A stretch of 64,000 nt of DNA from Sporomusaceae bacterium UBA7701. Lineage in GTDB: Bacteria; Bacillota; Negativicutes; Sporomusales; UBA7701. Where the stretch lies: positions 225,850 to 289,849 of the forward strand of contig DLGF01000024.1 in NCBI GenBank assembly GCA_002482545.1, given 5' to 3'. The first letter of the stretch is position 1. Each line of letters starts with the position of its first letter. Under the pieces are notes generated by a model. The model ran no database searches. It saw nothing but the letters and a program-made list of their open reading frames with translations, and had not been told where the DNA came from. The position numbers and the translations under genes were made by a program. This document shows, piece after piece, positions 23,049-33,254 of the stretch.

Positions 23049-26000
23049 ATGGATGAGAAAATGGCTCAATTGGCGAAAACACGCCAAGAATTAGAGGATC
23101 AGGTGTTACAACAAATTACATCGAGCATGGCGGCCTGGAAAGCTTTTTTGACAACAGTCGGCAGGATGTACAAATATCCGTGCACCGACCAACTCATGAT
23201 CCATGCGCAGCGCCCGCAGGCCCAAGCCTGCGCTGAAATGGAACTATGGAACCGCTGCTTTCACCGGCGCATCAAACGCGGGGCAAAAGGCATCGCTTTA
23301 TTTTTTCAGGATGGACGTTGGCAGAAGATCAAGTATATTTTTGACCTCAACGATACCTACAAGCAGGATGCCGATGCCCCGCCGGTTCTCTTATGGACCT
23401 TGGAAGAAACCGGCGAACAGGCGGTTTGCCAGGCGCTGAAAGACCTATATAATCGTACCGAAACCGGCTTTCTGTCGCTTATCTCAGCTATCGCCGCGCA
23501 ACAGATTGGCAATACCGCCGACAAAAAAAGCCTCCTTGCCACCCGGCCGGCCGACGCTCTCCACCAGTGCGATAATCAAAAACCGGAATTCCGCCTGCAA
23601 AAATTTATCGTTGACAGTACCTGTTATGCCATATTTTCCCGCTGCCAGAAAGAAACTCCCGTATCGCTGGCCGAATATGAGACACTGCTGCCTATTTTTT
23701 CAACAAAGGACAGTATCTTGCGTATCGTCGAAGCTGTCAGTCATTGTACGGCCAATCTGCTGCGCTCCATCGAAAACGCTATTAAAGCGCCGCAGCCGGT
23801 GAAACCAGTTGCGGCCTCACCTGTAAAACTTCATGTTGTAGCAAAAACCGAAACTCCCCCGCCGGAACCGGAAACTGCTACGCAAACGCCAGTAGATCAG
23901 ACGATGCCGCTGCCAGTGGAAGCGCCTTCGCCGGCACCGTCCCTGCCTGCTGCTTCCGGCGAAAACTTTGATCTAACAGTGAAAAGTTATCCGTCGGGGG
24001 CGAAGACCCGCTATCAGCGCACGGTAAACGCCTTAACGCTCTTGAAACAGCTGGACGCAGCGAATAGGCAGGCAACCCGGGAAGAACAAGAAATTTTGGC
24101 TGGGTACGCCGGCTGGGGCGGACTTTCCCAAGTCTTTGCGTCGAATAATCTGACCTGGAAACAAGAATATCAGGAAGTTCATGATTTATTGACAGAGAAA
24201 GAATACCGGTCGGCTCGCGCTTCCACCCTAACGGCTTTTTACACGCCGCTGCCGATTATCCAGGCCATGTATGACGGTGTCCGCCGCCTCGGGTCCAAAG
24301 GCGGTAAGATTCTGGAACCTTCCTGTGGAATCGGCAACTTCATCGGCGCGGTGCCGGAAGAATGGAAACAAGCTGCTTGTTTTTACGGCGTAGAAATCGA
24401 TGATCTCACCGCCCGTATCGCCAAACAGTTGTATCCGGCGGCAGTAATTCAAAACATCGGCTTTGAAAAAGCGAAATTCCCGAATGACACTTTCGATCTG
24501 GTGATCGGCAATGTACCATTCGGGAATTTTGCCGTTTATGACCCAACCTACAAGGATAAATGGTCCATCCATGAGTATTTTTTCGCAAAATCACTGGACG
24601 GTTTAAAAGACGGCGCACTGCTGGCCCTGATCACCAGCAAATTTTTACTGGATAAAAAAGACTCCGCCTTTCGTGAATACCTGGCCAAACGCGCGCAGCT
24701 GCTAGCAGCTTTCCGCCTGCCGGATACGGCCTTTCTCCAGGCTGGCACCAATGTTCCCATGGATATTTTGTTTTTCCGGAAAATAGCCGCGCCGGAGCCA
24801 AATTGGCTGGAGCTCGGTGAAACCGCAGACGGCATTGAGATCAACCGCTATTATCTTGAACATCCTGACCACATTTTAGGTACGCTCACCAAGAGCAACC
24901 ACCGGTTCTCCGGCGGCAGCACCTGCATGCCGAAAAAGGAAGAACTGAGCTTGCTCTTGGCTAACATCATGGAAAACTGGCAAGCCTGCCCTCCCCTGAG
25001 TGAAAACAGCGAAATAACTGACCAGACCCCGGTCCGTATTCCTGCCAATCCGTCGGCTGTTTCTCCCGAACCTCGGAATACCTCCCTGTTTGACCTGGAA
25101 GCAAGCCCGCTTGTCCCGGAATCTCCAGTCGAAGTGACGGCATCAGCGCCAGATATTGTTATAACGTCCGTGAGAAAAGAAGCCCATTTAGCGGCAGAAC
25201 CAGCTTTGCAAAAAACGGCAGCAGCCCCGACAGACCTGTTTCAGCAGGAGGAGGAAGCTGTCCCGAAAACGCTGACGGCAACGGGCAACATCCGAAATTT
25301 CTCTTATGTGCTCCAAGACAACAAACACCTGTATTACTGCGAGGACAACGAGCTGACTTTACAGGAGGTTTCAGACGGCACCTATCAGCGGATCGCAGCG
25401 CTCATAACCCTGCGGGATATTGTCTATGACCTGTTGTTTGTGCAGATGCACTCGCTGGAGGCGGCTTTGATTGAAACCAAGCAAGCGTTATTGACCCGAC
25501 GCTATGATGCTTTTGTCCGCACCTACGGCTTGATTAACAGCCGCGCCAATAAACTTGCCTTTGCCGAGGATTGCTCCTATTATCTGCTTTGCTCACTCGA
25601 AATACTGGACGAAGACGGCAACTTCGAACGCAAGGCGGATATTTTCACCAAGCGGACCATCGCTCCCCACCAGCCGGTGACGCAGGTAGAAACGGCCAGT
25701 GAAGCCCTCACCGTATCGATGAACGAAAAAGGCCGTGTGGATCTATGCTTTATGGCATCCCTGCTCGGCAAGGAACTACAGGAAGAAAGCTACAAGGCGA
25801 TCACTGACGAATTGCAGGGAACGCTTTTTTTCGACCCGACGGCGAAAAGCTGGCAGACGGCGGATGAGTATTTGTCAGGCAATGTCCGCACCAAGCTTCG
25901 CCTTGTCGAGCAGCTGGCCGCAACCGATCCGGCCTACGCCTCCCATGTGGCAGCTTTAAAACAGGTACAACCACAAGAGCTCACGGCCGCGGAAATTGAC

Positions 26001-28925
26001 GTCCGGCTGGGCACGGTCTGGATCGACGCAAAGTATATCCAGGAGTTTATGCTGGAAACGTTTCAGACACCAATCAATCTCCGCCAACTCATCCGGGTGG
26101 AATATGCCGCTTATACATCCGAATGGAATATTTCCGCCAAGACCCAGGTGTCGGGGGATGATGTCGCAGCCTATACGACGTATGGCACCAAGCGCAGCAA
26201 TGCCTATCAGCTCTTGGAAGAAGCCTTAAATCTCCGGGATATTCGGATCTATGACACTGTCGTTGAGAACGGCCAGGAAAAGCGGGTACTCAATCAACAG
26301 GCAACCACCCTGGCCGTCCAAAAACAGGAAGCCATCAAGCGCGCGTTTCGCGACTGGATTTTCCGGGATGGCGAGCGGCGTCAGACATTGGTTTCGTTAT
26401 ACAATGAACGGTTTAATTCCACACGTCCGCGCATTTATGACGGCAGCCATCTGGCGTTTCCGGGTATGAGTCCGGCGATTACGCTCCGCAAGCACCAGCA
26501 GGATGCCATTGCCCACATCTTGTACGGCAACAATGTTTTGCTGGCCCATAAAGTCGGCGCCGGCAAGACCTTTACAATGGCGGCGGCGGCAATGGAATCC
26601 AGACGGCTAGGCCTTTGTACGAAGTCCATTGTCGTGGTCCCCAATCATCTGGTCGAGCAATGGGCCGTTGAATTTTTGCGGCTGTACCCGGCAGCCAATC
26701 TGCTGGTTACCCGCAAAAAGGATTTTGAAAAAGCCCACCGCAAACGCTTTTGTTCCAAAATTGCCACCGGCACCTATGACGCGATTATCATCGGGCATTC
26801 CCAGTTCGAGAAAATTCCGATTTCCCCGGAGCGCCGGGCAGAGCTGATTCAAAGCCAAATTGACGATATTACCGATAGCCTGGAAGAGTTGAAAAGCGAA
26901 AACGGCCAATCCTTCAGCATCAAGCAGCTGGAAAAGACAAAAAAGCAGCTGGAAGTCCGCCTGGAAACGCAGCTTAAAACCGAACGCAAGGATGATGTCG
27001 TGACCTTTGAACAACTGGGCGTAGATCGCCTGTTTGTCGATGAAGCACATTCTTATAAGAACCTGTTTATTTACACCAAAATGCACAATGTGGCCGGTCT
27101 TTCCACGACCGATGCGCAGAAATCTTCGGATATGTTCGCCAAATGCCGCTATATCGATGAAATCACGGACAATAAAGGCATTGTATTCGCAACCGGCACG
27201 CCGGTATCCAACTCCATGACCGAGCTATTTACCATGAAGCGTTATCTCCTCTATAAAAGGTTAGAAGAAATGGGGCTGAGCCACTTCGATGCCTGGGCGG
27301 CAACCTTTGGTGAAACGGTCACGGCGATTGAGCTGGCGCCGGAAGGAAAAGGCTATCGCGCCCGCACGCGCTTTGCCAGGTTCTTTAATCTGCCGGAACT
27401 CATGAATATTTTCCGGGAAGCGGCGGACATACAGACCGCGGACATGCTCAAACTGCCTGTCCCTGAAAGCATTTACGAAACGATTGTTGCCAAGCCGACC
27501 AGCTATCAAAAGGATATGGTGGACGCCTTGTCAAAACGCGCCGAACAGGTTCATAAGAGGCTGGTCAAGCCCCATGAAGACAATATGCTTAAAATCACCG
27601 GCGACGGTAGAAAGTTAGGGCTTGACCAACGGATCATCAACCCTGCTCTGCCTGACGACCCTGACAGCAAAGTCAATCAATGCGTACAGACCATCCGGAA
27701 ATTCTGGCTTAACGGCAAATTGCAGAAATGGACGCAGTTGGTGTTTTGCGACCTATCTACACCGAAGGCAGACGGCAGTTTCAGTATTTACAGCGACATG
27801 CGGGAAAAACTCATCCAGTTGGGTATTCCCCGCGAGGAAATCCGCTTTATTCACGAAGCGGACACCGACCAACAGAAAAAAGACCTCTTCGCAAAAGTCC
27901 GGGCTGGCAAAGTACGCGTTCTCTTTGGCAGTACGCAGAAAATGGGCGCCGGTACGAACGTACAGGACCGACTGATCGCCACTCACGACCTGGATTGTCC
28001 GTGGCGTCCCGGCGATCTGGAGCAGCGCGCCGGCCGAATTGTCCGGCAGGGCAATAACAATGAGACCGTCTATGTCTTCCGCTATGTCACGGAAGCCACC
28101 TTTGACAGTTATTTGTACCAGACTATCGAGAACAAGCAAAAGTTCATTTCCCAGATCATGACCAGCAAAGCGCCGATACGGTCTTGTGAAGATATTGACG
28201 ATGAAGTGCTCTCCTATGCGGAAATCAAGGCGCTCTGCGCCGGCAACCCGCTCATTAAGGAAAAGATGAACCTGGATATCGAAGTGGCCCGCCTGCGGCT
28301 GCTGGCGGCAGATGATAAATCCAAACGGTATCAACTGGAAGATAAACTTGCGAAAAATTACCCGGCGCAGCTCAAGAGCGCCGAGGATACCATCGCCGCC
28401 TTACAGGAAGATCTAACAACGGAACAGCAACACGCCATTGCCAAGGATACCTTCATTGGCATAGAGATACTGAATACATTCTATGCCGACAAAAACGCGG
28501 CTGGGGAAAAACTGCTTACCCTTTGCAGCGAGAAAAAAGAATGCGAACCAACCCTGATTGGACAATATCGCGGGTTTCTGCTGGCCCTGCGTTTTGACCT
28601 CTTTGACAATGAATTCAAACTCCAGTTAAAAGGAAAACGAACGCATGAATGCAGTATGGGAACCAGCGCAACCGGCAATTTTACCCGTATGGATCATTTG
28701 CTTACGGATATCGTGAAGAAATTGTCTGAAACCCAAGATAAACGCCAAAGCATCCATATGCAAATCGCCGCCGCCCAAAAAGAACTCGCAAAGCCATTTG
28801 CGGAAGAACAGGAATTAAAAGAAAAGGAAGCCCGGTTGATTGAACTAAATGCGCTGTTAAGTACAGACGCGCAGGACGGCCCATCTCAGCAAGCATCAGA
28901 CCAGATTGAAGAACAAATTGCCTAG
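23049..28925 (+). CDS. Very large methyltransferase-helicase (SNF2-type) of a conjugative element
   Basis: About 1,958 aa (ATG at 23049; ATG at 23061 has better spacing from AGAAAGG and is possible). Order of parts: an N-terminal region typical of Firmicute element proteins (about 15-110); a Pro-rich linker; an N6-adenine methyltransferase-like domain with EPSCGIGNF (about 420) and GNVPFG (about 487, a variant of NPPF/Y); a second linker; and a superfamily 2 helicase with HKVGAGKT (about 1167), VDEAHSYKN (about 1329), GTPVSNS and RAGRIVRQGN (about 1657); then a coiled-coil tail. Such proteins are thought to remodel or modify incoming or outgoing DNA and may protect it from restriction. It follows leader B and ends at its own terminator. 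Confidence 0.9.
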   Translation: MDEKMAQLAKTRQELEDQVLQQITSSMAAWKAFLTTVGRMYKYPCTDQLMIHAQRPQAQACAEMELWNRCFHRRIKRGAKGIALFFQDGRWQKIKYIFDLNDTYKQDADAPPVLLWTLEETGEQAVCQALKDLYNRTETGFLSLISAIAAQQIGNTADKKSLLATRPADALHQCDNQKPEFRLQKFIVDSTCYAIFSRCQKETPVSLAEYETLLPIFSTKDSILRIVEAVSHCTANLLRSIENAIKAPQPVKPVAASPVKLHVVAKTETPPPEPETATQTPVDQTMPLPVEAPSPAPSLPAASGENFDLTVKSYPSGAKTRYQRTVNALTLLKQLDAANRQATREEQEILAGYAGWGGLSQVFASNNLTWKQEYQEVHDLLTEKEYRSARASTLTAFYTPLPIIQAMYDGVRRLGSKGGKILEPSCGIGNFIGAVPEEWKQAACFYGVEIDDLTARIAKQLYPAAVIQNIGFEKAKFPNDTFDLVIGNVPFGNFAVYDPTYKDKWSIHEYFFAKSLDGLKDGALLALITSKFLLDKKDSAFREYLAKRAQLLAAFRLPDTAFLQAGTNVPMDILFFRKIAAPEPNWLELGETADGIEINRYYLEHPDHILGTLTKSNHRFSGGSTCMPKKEELSLLLANIMENWQACPPLSENSEITDQTPVRIPANPSAVSPEPRNTSLFDLEASPLVPESPVEVTASAPDIVITSVRKEAHLAAEPALQKTAAAPTDLFQQEEEAVPKTLTATGNIRNFSYVLQDNKHLYYCEDNELTLQEVSDGTYQRIAALITLRDIVYDLLFVQMHSLEAALIETKQALLTRRYDAFVRTYGLINSRANKLAFAEDCSYYLLCSLEILDEDGNFERKADIFTKRTIAPHQPVTQVETASEALTVSMNEKGRVDLCFMASLLGKELQEESYKAITDELQGTLFFDPTAKSWQTADEYLSGNVRTKLRLVEQLAATDPAYASHVAALKQVQPQELTAAEIDVRLGTVWIDAKYIQEFMLETFQTPINLRQLIRVEYAAYTSEWNISAKTQVSGDDVAAYTTYGTKRSNAYQLLEEALNLRDIRIYDTVVENGQEKRVLNQQATTLAVQKQEAIKRAFRDWIFRDGERRQTLVSLYNERFNSTRPRIYDGSHLAFPGMSPAITLRKHQQDAIAHILYGNNVLLAHKVGAGKTFTMAAAAMESRRLGLCTKSIVVVPNHLVEQWAVEFLRLYPAANLLVTRKKDFEKAHRKRFCSKIATGTYDAIIIGHSQFEKIPISPERRAELIQSQIDDITDSLEELKSENGQSFSIKQLEKTKKQLEVRLETQLKTERKDDVVTFEQLGVDRLFVDEAHSYKNLFIYTKMHNVAGLSTTDAQKSSDMFAKCRYIDEITDNKGIVFATGTPVSNSMTELFTMKRYLLYKRLEEMGLSHFDAWAATFGETVTAIELAPEGKGYRARTRFARFFNLPELMNIFREAADIQTADMLKLPVPESIYETIVAKPTSYQKDMVDALSKRAEQVHKRLVKPHEDNMLKITGDGRKLGLDQRIINPALPDDPDSKVNQCVQTIRKFWLNGKLQKWTQLVFCDLSTPKADGSFSIYSDMREKLIQLGIPREEIRFIHEADTDQQKKDLFAKVRAGKVRVLFGSTQKMGAGTNVQDRLIATHDLDCPWRPGDLEQRAGRIVRQGNNNETVYVFRYVTEATFDSYLYQTIENKQKFISQIMTSKAPIRSCEDIDDEVLSYAEIKALCAGNPLIKEKMNLDIEVARLRLLAADDKSKRYQLEDKLAKNYPAQLKSAEDTIAALQEDLTTEQQHAIAKDTFIGIEILNTFYADKNAAGEKLLTLCSEKKECEPTLIGQYRGFLLALRFDLFDNEFKLQLKGKRTHECSMGTSATGNFTRMDHLLTDIVKKLSETQDKRQSIHMQIAAAQKELAKPFAEEQELKEKEARLIELNALLSTDAQDGPSQQASDQIEEQIA

Positions 28926-28968
28926 CTGCATAAAGTTTCTATACCATGCGGGATAGCCGCAAAAACAA

Positions 28969-29010
28969 GGACTGGCAAAGGGATTACTTCTCCCTTGCCA
29001 GTCCCTTTTT
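28969..29010 (+). terminator. Terminator after the methylase-helicase gene
   Basis: A 14-bp stem with one bulged A (28969-28983 with 28991-29004) is followed by CTTTTTC. The stem contains GGCAA(A)GGG with CCCTTGCC, the same short motif found at the top of leaders A and B. Confidence 0.8.
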
Positions 29011-29038
29011 CATTTTTCAAGTATAAGGAGGCATTATT

Positions 29039-29482
29039 ATGCTCATAACTTTTCAAAAACTTGCAATCGTAAAAGAAGAAAGAAAACGGTATTCCCTAGA
29101 ACCCTTCGTCCAAGCGCCGGCCGATGCTGCCCACGCCTTTCAAGCCATATTTGAACTTGAAAACGCTGCCGAAGAGATGTTTTGTGCTTTATTCTTAAAT
29201 ACGAAGCACAAAATTATCGGCGCCGCCGAAATATCGCACGGTACGCTTAATTCATCTGTTGTACATCCGCGTGAACTTTTTAAAAGGGCATTGTTTCACA
29301 ACGCCGCGGCTGTCATTATCGGCCACAATCACCCCAGCGGCGATCCAGAGCCAAGCCGTGAAGATATTGAATTGTTAACAAAGTTGAAAGAAGCCGGTGA
29401 AATACTGGGTATTAGTATTATTGATCAAATTATTATCGGCGGCGATGGAAACTTCTACAGTTTTTCACAGCATCCTAAATAG
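29039..29482 (+). CDS. RadC-family JAB1/MPN domain protein
   Basis: The ATG at 29039 has AAGGAGG seven bases upstream. The 147-aa protein is only the metal-binding MPN+ domain of RadC, without the helix-hairpin-helix part of chromosomal RadC: E45/E46, then VIIGHNHPSGDPEPSREDIEL with H96, H98 and D109 as zinc ligands. Short RadC proteins are very common on plasmids and integrative elements, beside restriction or transfer genes; their reaction is not established. The name does not prove a role in DNA repair. Confidence 0.9.
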   Translation: MLITFQKLAIVKEERKRYSLEPFVQAPADAAHAFQAIFELENAAEEMFCALFLNTKHKIIGAAEISHGTLNSSVVHPRELFKRALFHNAAAVIIGHNHPSGDPEPSREDIELLTKLKEAGEILGISIIDQIIIGGDGNFYSFSQHPK

Positions 29483-29625
29483 GACCGCTTGCTTCACTCA
29501 ACTTAGCTAAACTTGATCAGTCTCCATACGCCGGTGTCACTTCCCAAACAAGACGGACTTGCCGAACTGCCACCACTTGACGTTAGATACCTTGCATTCC
29601 TTTTAGCATCTTCTCTCTGCCTGTT

Positions 29626-32040
29626 TTACGCACTCTCACACTGCAATCCTTTGTATTCCCGCCACTTTTGCACAAAATTAGCCTTGCCATATTCGGCTAA
29701 AATCCGCTTGCAAGTGATTAAATCCTGCTTATTGACTGCGCAATAGGCCAGAGTTTCCGGCTCCAGGTCCAGATCATACAGGCGGCAGCCGAGTTCCGAC
29801 ACATAATAGTATTCCTTCTTGGGCATTGCCTGCGTGAGAATTTGCAGTTGCCTATCATTCAGACCAAAAGCCCGGTACAGTTTCTTAGACCGTTCCTCAA
29901 AGGCATTTTTATTGGGCAGGAAAATGCGCGACGGACAGGATTCCAGGATGGTAGAGAAAATCGGCGTATCTACTATATCCGCTAATGACTGCGTTGCAAA
30001 AATAACCGCTGCATTGCTTTTTCGCAAAACCTTAAGCCACTCCCGGATTTTCCCCGCAAAGGTGGGATTGTCGAAAAAGACCCAACCCTCATCTAAATTG
30101 ATCAATGTTGGCTTGCCGTCAAGGGCCTGCTCGATGCGATGGAAAATATACATCAGCGCCGGCGATAAAATCGCCGGGGTATTCATCAGCGTTTCCATTT
30201 CAAAGGTCTGCCAACTGGAAAAGGCGAGCCTTTCGTCCGCCGAATCGAACATTTTGCCATAAGCGCCTTCAATGGTTAGCGGCACCAAGGCATCTTTCAG
30301 CAATTTATCCTGCACGGTGGTTTTCAAGGTGGAAATCGTTCGGTAGCCCTCCGGCAGCGCCGCCATGGACGATAAGGCCGTCCAGGTATGTTTCTTAATT
30401 TCCGGCGTAATTGTTACGTTCTCCTGTCGCAGGAAATCATAAATCCATTCGGCAGCCCACATGCGCTCTTTCTCGTCGTCAATTTGCCGCAGCGGTTGAA
30501 ACGAAAGCTCTGTCTCATTGCCGAGGTCAAAGAAGTTGCCGCCGACGGCCTCTGTCAAAATGCGGCTTGATGCGCCTTTGTCAAAAATAAAAATCCGGGC
30601 GTCTTTATATTTGCGAAACTGCGCCGCAATGAGATTGAGGTGCACGGATTTACCCGCGCCGGTCGGCCCGATGAGCATTGTATGCCCGACGTCGCCGACA
30701 TGGAGATTCAAACGAAACGACGTATTTTCGCCGGTTTTTGTGTAAAGCAGAACAGGCGCTTTGAGATGTTCATTGCGTTTCTTCCCTGCCCAAATATCGG
30801 TAATCGGCAACAGGTGTATCAGATTTCCCGTTGACAGCATCGGACGGCGGATTCCATAATACACGTTGCCCGGTATGCTGCCGAAGTAGGCTTCCAGGGT
30901 GTGCATCCCTTCTACCTTTGCGGCGATAGACCCCTGCTCCATATTCGTAAACAACTGCACAATTTCCTCGGCGCATTTCTGCAAACGGATTTTGTCCTGG
31001 TCTGCAAGGAGCAACATGGCCGAGTAATAGCCGCAGCCTACGGTATCGGATTCAACCAACTGCTCCATAGCGCGGATTTCCTCGACCTTTTCCACCGCAT
31101 TCTCATTCACCTCATTGCCGGCAAAACCGGTAAGCAGTTCCTTGATCGTGGCTGTAAACGGTTTTACCTTGGACCGCCACCCCCGCGCAAACGTCTTTAT
31201 TTCACCAAGCGCATCCTGCTTGTCTAGGAAATAAAAGCGAGTGATAAACCGGTAGGAAAACGGCAGCGTATTTAAGATATTGAGCATGCCAAAGCTACTG
31301 TGGTCCGGATATTTTACCGGCGATACGGCCGCTAAGTATTTCGCGCCCAAGCGAGGCTCCATGCCGCCGTACAGCGGGGTATCATAGAGCAGCCCATCCA
31401 AAAGGATGGGGTTCTTGGGTAATTTGAGCGGGACATGCGTCAAGGAGATCGTCGAATAAAGATAGGAAAGGAGATCATCCGGTCCCAGCCATTCGGTTTC
31501 CGGCATACCGACCACCGAGCACGACGCGAAAATAAGTGCCAGTTGTTTGGTATAGTCCTCGATGTACTCCGCGGCATCGGCAGAAGCTTCCGTCCGTTCC
31601 GCCCCCTCGACAAAGAAGTTCTTGAGCTTGCTGATCGTATCGGCAGGCGGCATCCAATACAGCGAGAGATAGTAGCTATTCTCAAAGTGCTGCCCGCTCT
31701 GGAAATTTTTCCGTCGCTCCTCATCAATGGCCTTTGTTACCGCGTCGGGAAAACACACATCCGAATCGTAGCTGACCGAAGGGGCGCGCTGCGCCTCGGC
31801 ATACAGCACCCAGCCGGTCCCCAGCGTTAATAGCAGGCTATTCATCTGCCCGGTCATCCAGGCCAGCGTTTCTTCGATTGCGCTGTCTAAATCGGGCCCG
31901 CGATAGCGCAAGCTGGAGAGAAAGGCTCCATCCTTTAATACGCACAGGCCGGCGCCGTTCTCTAAATACAAGATGCGCCCAAACGGCATGACATCCTGTA
32001 ACAGCGCCCGCTTTTCCCGGTATTTTTTCAAATGAATCAT
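29626..32040 (-). CDS. trbE: VirB4/TrbE conjugation ATPase
   Basis: This 804-aa protein is the main ATPase of the type IV secretion channel. The N-terminal half (about 1-400) is the CagE/TrbE/VirB4 domain. The C-terminal motor has Walker A GPTGAGKS (458-465), Walker B LINLDEGWVFFD (about 660) and the VIFATQSLADI motif after it. It should sit at the base of the channel and energise pilus assembly and substrate movement. Its start overlaps the stop of the upstream VirB4-like gene by four bases. It is the last gene of the minus-strand transfer operon II. Confidence 0.95.
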   Translation of the reverse strand: MIHLKKYREKRALLQDVMPFGRILYLENGAGLCVLKDGAFLSSLRYRGPDLDSAIEETLAWMTGQMNSLLLTLGTGWVLYAEAQRAPSVSYDSDVCFPDAVTKAIDEERRKNFQSGQHFENSYYLSLYWMPPADTISKLKNFFVEGAERTEASADAAEYIEDYTKQLALIFASCSVVGMPETEWLGPDDLLSYLYSTISLTHVPLKLPKNPILLDGLLYDTPLYGGMEPRLGAKYLAAVSPVKYPDHSSFGMLNILNTLPFSYRFITRFYFLDKQDALGEIKTFARGWRSKVKPFTATIKELLTGFAGNEVNENAVEKVEEIRAMEQLVESDTVGCGYYSAMLLLADQDKIRLQKCAEEIVQLFTNMEQGSIAAKVEGMHTLEAYFGSIPGNVYYGIRRPMLSTGNLIHLLPITDIWAGKKRNEHLKAPVLLYTKTGENTSFRLNLHVGDVGHTMLIGPTGAGKSVHLNLIAAQFRKYKDARIFIFDKGASSRILTEAVGGNFFDLGNETELSFQPLRQIDDEKERMWAAEWIYDFLRQENVTITPEIKKHTWTALSSMAALPEGYRTISTLKTTVQDKLLKDALVPLTIEGAYGKMFDSADERLAFSSWQTFEMETLMNTPAILSPALMYIFHRIEQALDGKPTLINLDEGWVFFDNPTFAGKIREWLKVLRKSNAAVIFATQSLADIVDTPIFSTILESCPSRIFLPNKNAFEERSKKLYRAFGLNDRQLQILTQAMPKKEYYYVSELGCRLYDLDLEPETLAYCAVNKQDLITCKRILAEYGKANFVQKWREYKGLQCESA

Positions 32041-32981
32041 ACCGGAGTCCCTTCTTCGCCCGAGAACAGTACTTTTACGTCGTCAATCTGAAGCATTGGC
32101 GCGACAAGGTAGGCGCGGAAATTCCCGGGAACAGCGGCAAACCACAGTTCCGGCTGAGCATGTTCGCAGTGAACAAGCTGGCCTTGCGCCCTAAGAAACT
32201 CCTTGATCAGCCTACTTTGCCGAACGAGTTCATTCTCTTCCGTATTCCAATGCACTAAAAGATGGGCATAAAAGCCGCAAGGTTTCTGCGGGTTGGCTTC
32301 ATAGGCCAGAAGTGGCGCGATTGTCTTGTGATTCTTGCACCACCCGGCCATATAGCGGTTTGCTTCTTCGTCCGCCTCAGTTGCGGTGAGCAGTAAAAAG
32401 CGACGCACGGAACGAAACGGAATGGCTTTTTCTCTTAAAAAGGAATACAGTCTGCCGGCGCATTCTTCCAAGAATCCGTTCAAAACGAGTACTGTCACCC
32501 AATATCCATCCACGTTAATTTCCCGCGGCTTCAGCTTATACGTCTGCCCCAGCGACAGCAATGCATCTAAATACATCGGTATGTCAGGAAATGCGATTTT
32601 CTTTTTGATGGCAATGCTCTCAAAGAGGTATTGCAATAATTCTCCTGCGTATAGACGCTCCAGCGGCAAGTGTTCGGCCAGCGTCTCCAGAAGCCGGTCA
32701 AAGTGGCCGGCAGCATTGTCACTTTCAGCCTGCGGCAGCCAAGAAAACGCCACATAGCACCGGCCTTGCCGGTTATCTGACCATATTCCCCAGCCGGAAC
32801 CCAGCGCCTGGAGCTCCCGGCACAGGCAGGCGCTATCAAAGACCGCGTCGCAAGGATAAGAAAATGCCCCGACAAAAGAATGGTCTTTATTTTCCACAAC
32901 GCCTGCAAGCGGCATGGAAGCCCACGGCAGCCATTCGGCCACTTTCGTCAAATCCGCCTGATATTCCTGAAATGTTTTCAT
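32037..32981 (-). CDS. Companion protein resembling the VirB4 N-terminal domain
   Basis: This 314-aa protein starts MKTFQEYQADLTKVAEWLPW and has the look of the VirB4/TrbE N-terminal region: a HSFVGAFSYPCDAV strand pair, YVAFSWLPQAESDNA and a late PELWFAAVPGNFRAYLVAPML stretch. It has no Walker motifs, so it cannot hydrolyse ATP in the same way. It lies between VirB3 and the full VirB4 and is coupled to VirB4 by an ATGA overlap. It may form a non-catalytic ring or an adaptor. The relation is by eye and could be wrong. Confidence 0.55.
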   Translation of the reverse strand: MKTFQEYQADLTKVAEWLPWASMPLAGVVENKDHSFVGAFSYPCDAVFDSACLCRELQALGSGWGIWSDNRQGRCYVAFSWLPQAESDNAAGHFDRLLETLAEHLPLERLYAGELLQYLFESIAIKKKIAFPDIPMYLDALLSLGQTYKLKPREINVDGYWVTVLVLNGFLEECAGRLYSFLREKAIPFRSVRRFLLLTATEADEEANRYMAGWCKNHKTIAPLLAYEANPQKPCGFYAHLLVHWNTEENELVRQSRLIKEFLRAQGQLVHCEHAQPELWFAAVPGNFRAYLVAPMLQIDDVKVLFSGEEGTPV

Positions 32982-32990
32982 TTGCCCTCC

Positions 32991-33254
32991 TCATACACCA
33001 TAATAAGATTTTTTGTGCAAGTAGCGCCGTAAAATATCGAAGAATTGCTCGTCTTCTTTGGTCAGATAGACCGCAGATAGATGAATTAAGAGATTGACCG
33101 GCACAATCCAGGGAATATGCAGCGCCATGAGAAAGATGGCGGCAAGGCACATATTGAGAACAATCATGCCGCGCGGCGCCCCGGCAACCAGCAGTTGTCC
33201 GGTAAGGGCGCGAAACAGCGGCTGGACGGCCAGCGTTCCCCCCTCCTGCGCCAT
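32991..33254 (-). CDS. trbD: VirB3/TrbD-like membrane protein
   Basis: The ATG at 33254 overlaps the stop of the VirB2 gene (TGATG). The 87-aa product has the small two-helix VirB3 pattern: LAVQPLFRALTGQLLVAGAPRGMI, then two adjacent hydrophobic segments and a basic, aromatic end (DEEQFFDILRRYLHKK-like). VirB3 anchors the pilin and the VirB4 ATPase in the inner membrane. Gene order VirB2-VirB3-VirB4 fits exactly. Confidence 0.85.
   Translation of the reverse strand: MAQEGGTLAVQPLFRALTGQLLVAGAPRGMIVLNMCLAAIFLMALHIPWIVPVNLLIHLSAVYLTKEDEQFFDILRRYLHKKSYYGV

Noticed and set aside
29039..29482. RadC as a DNA-repair gene
   Set aside because: Only the MPN+ domain is present; such short RadC proteins on mobile elements are not shown to repair DNA.
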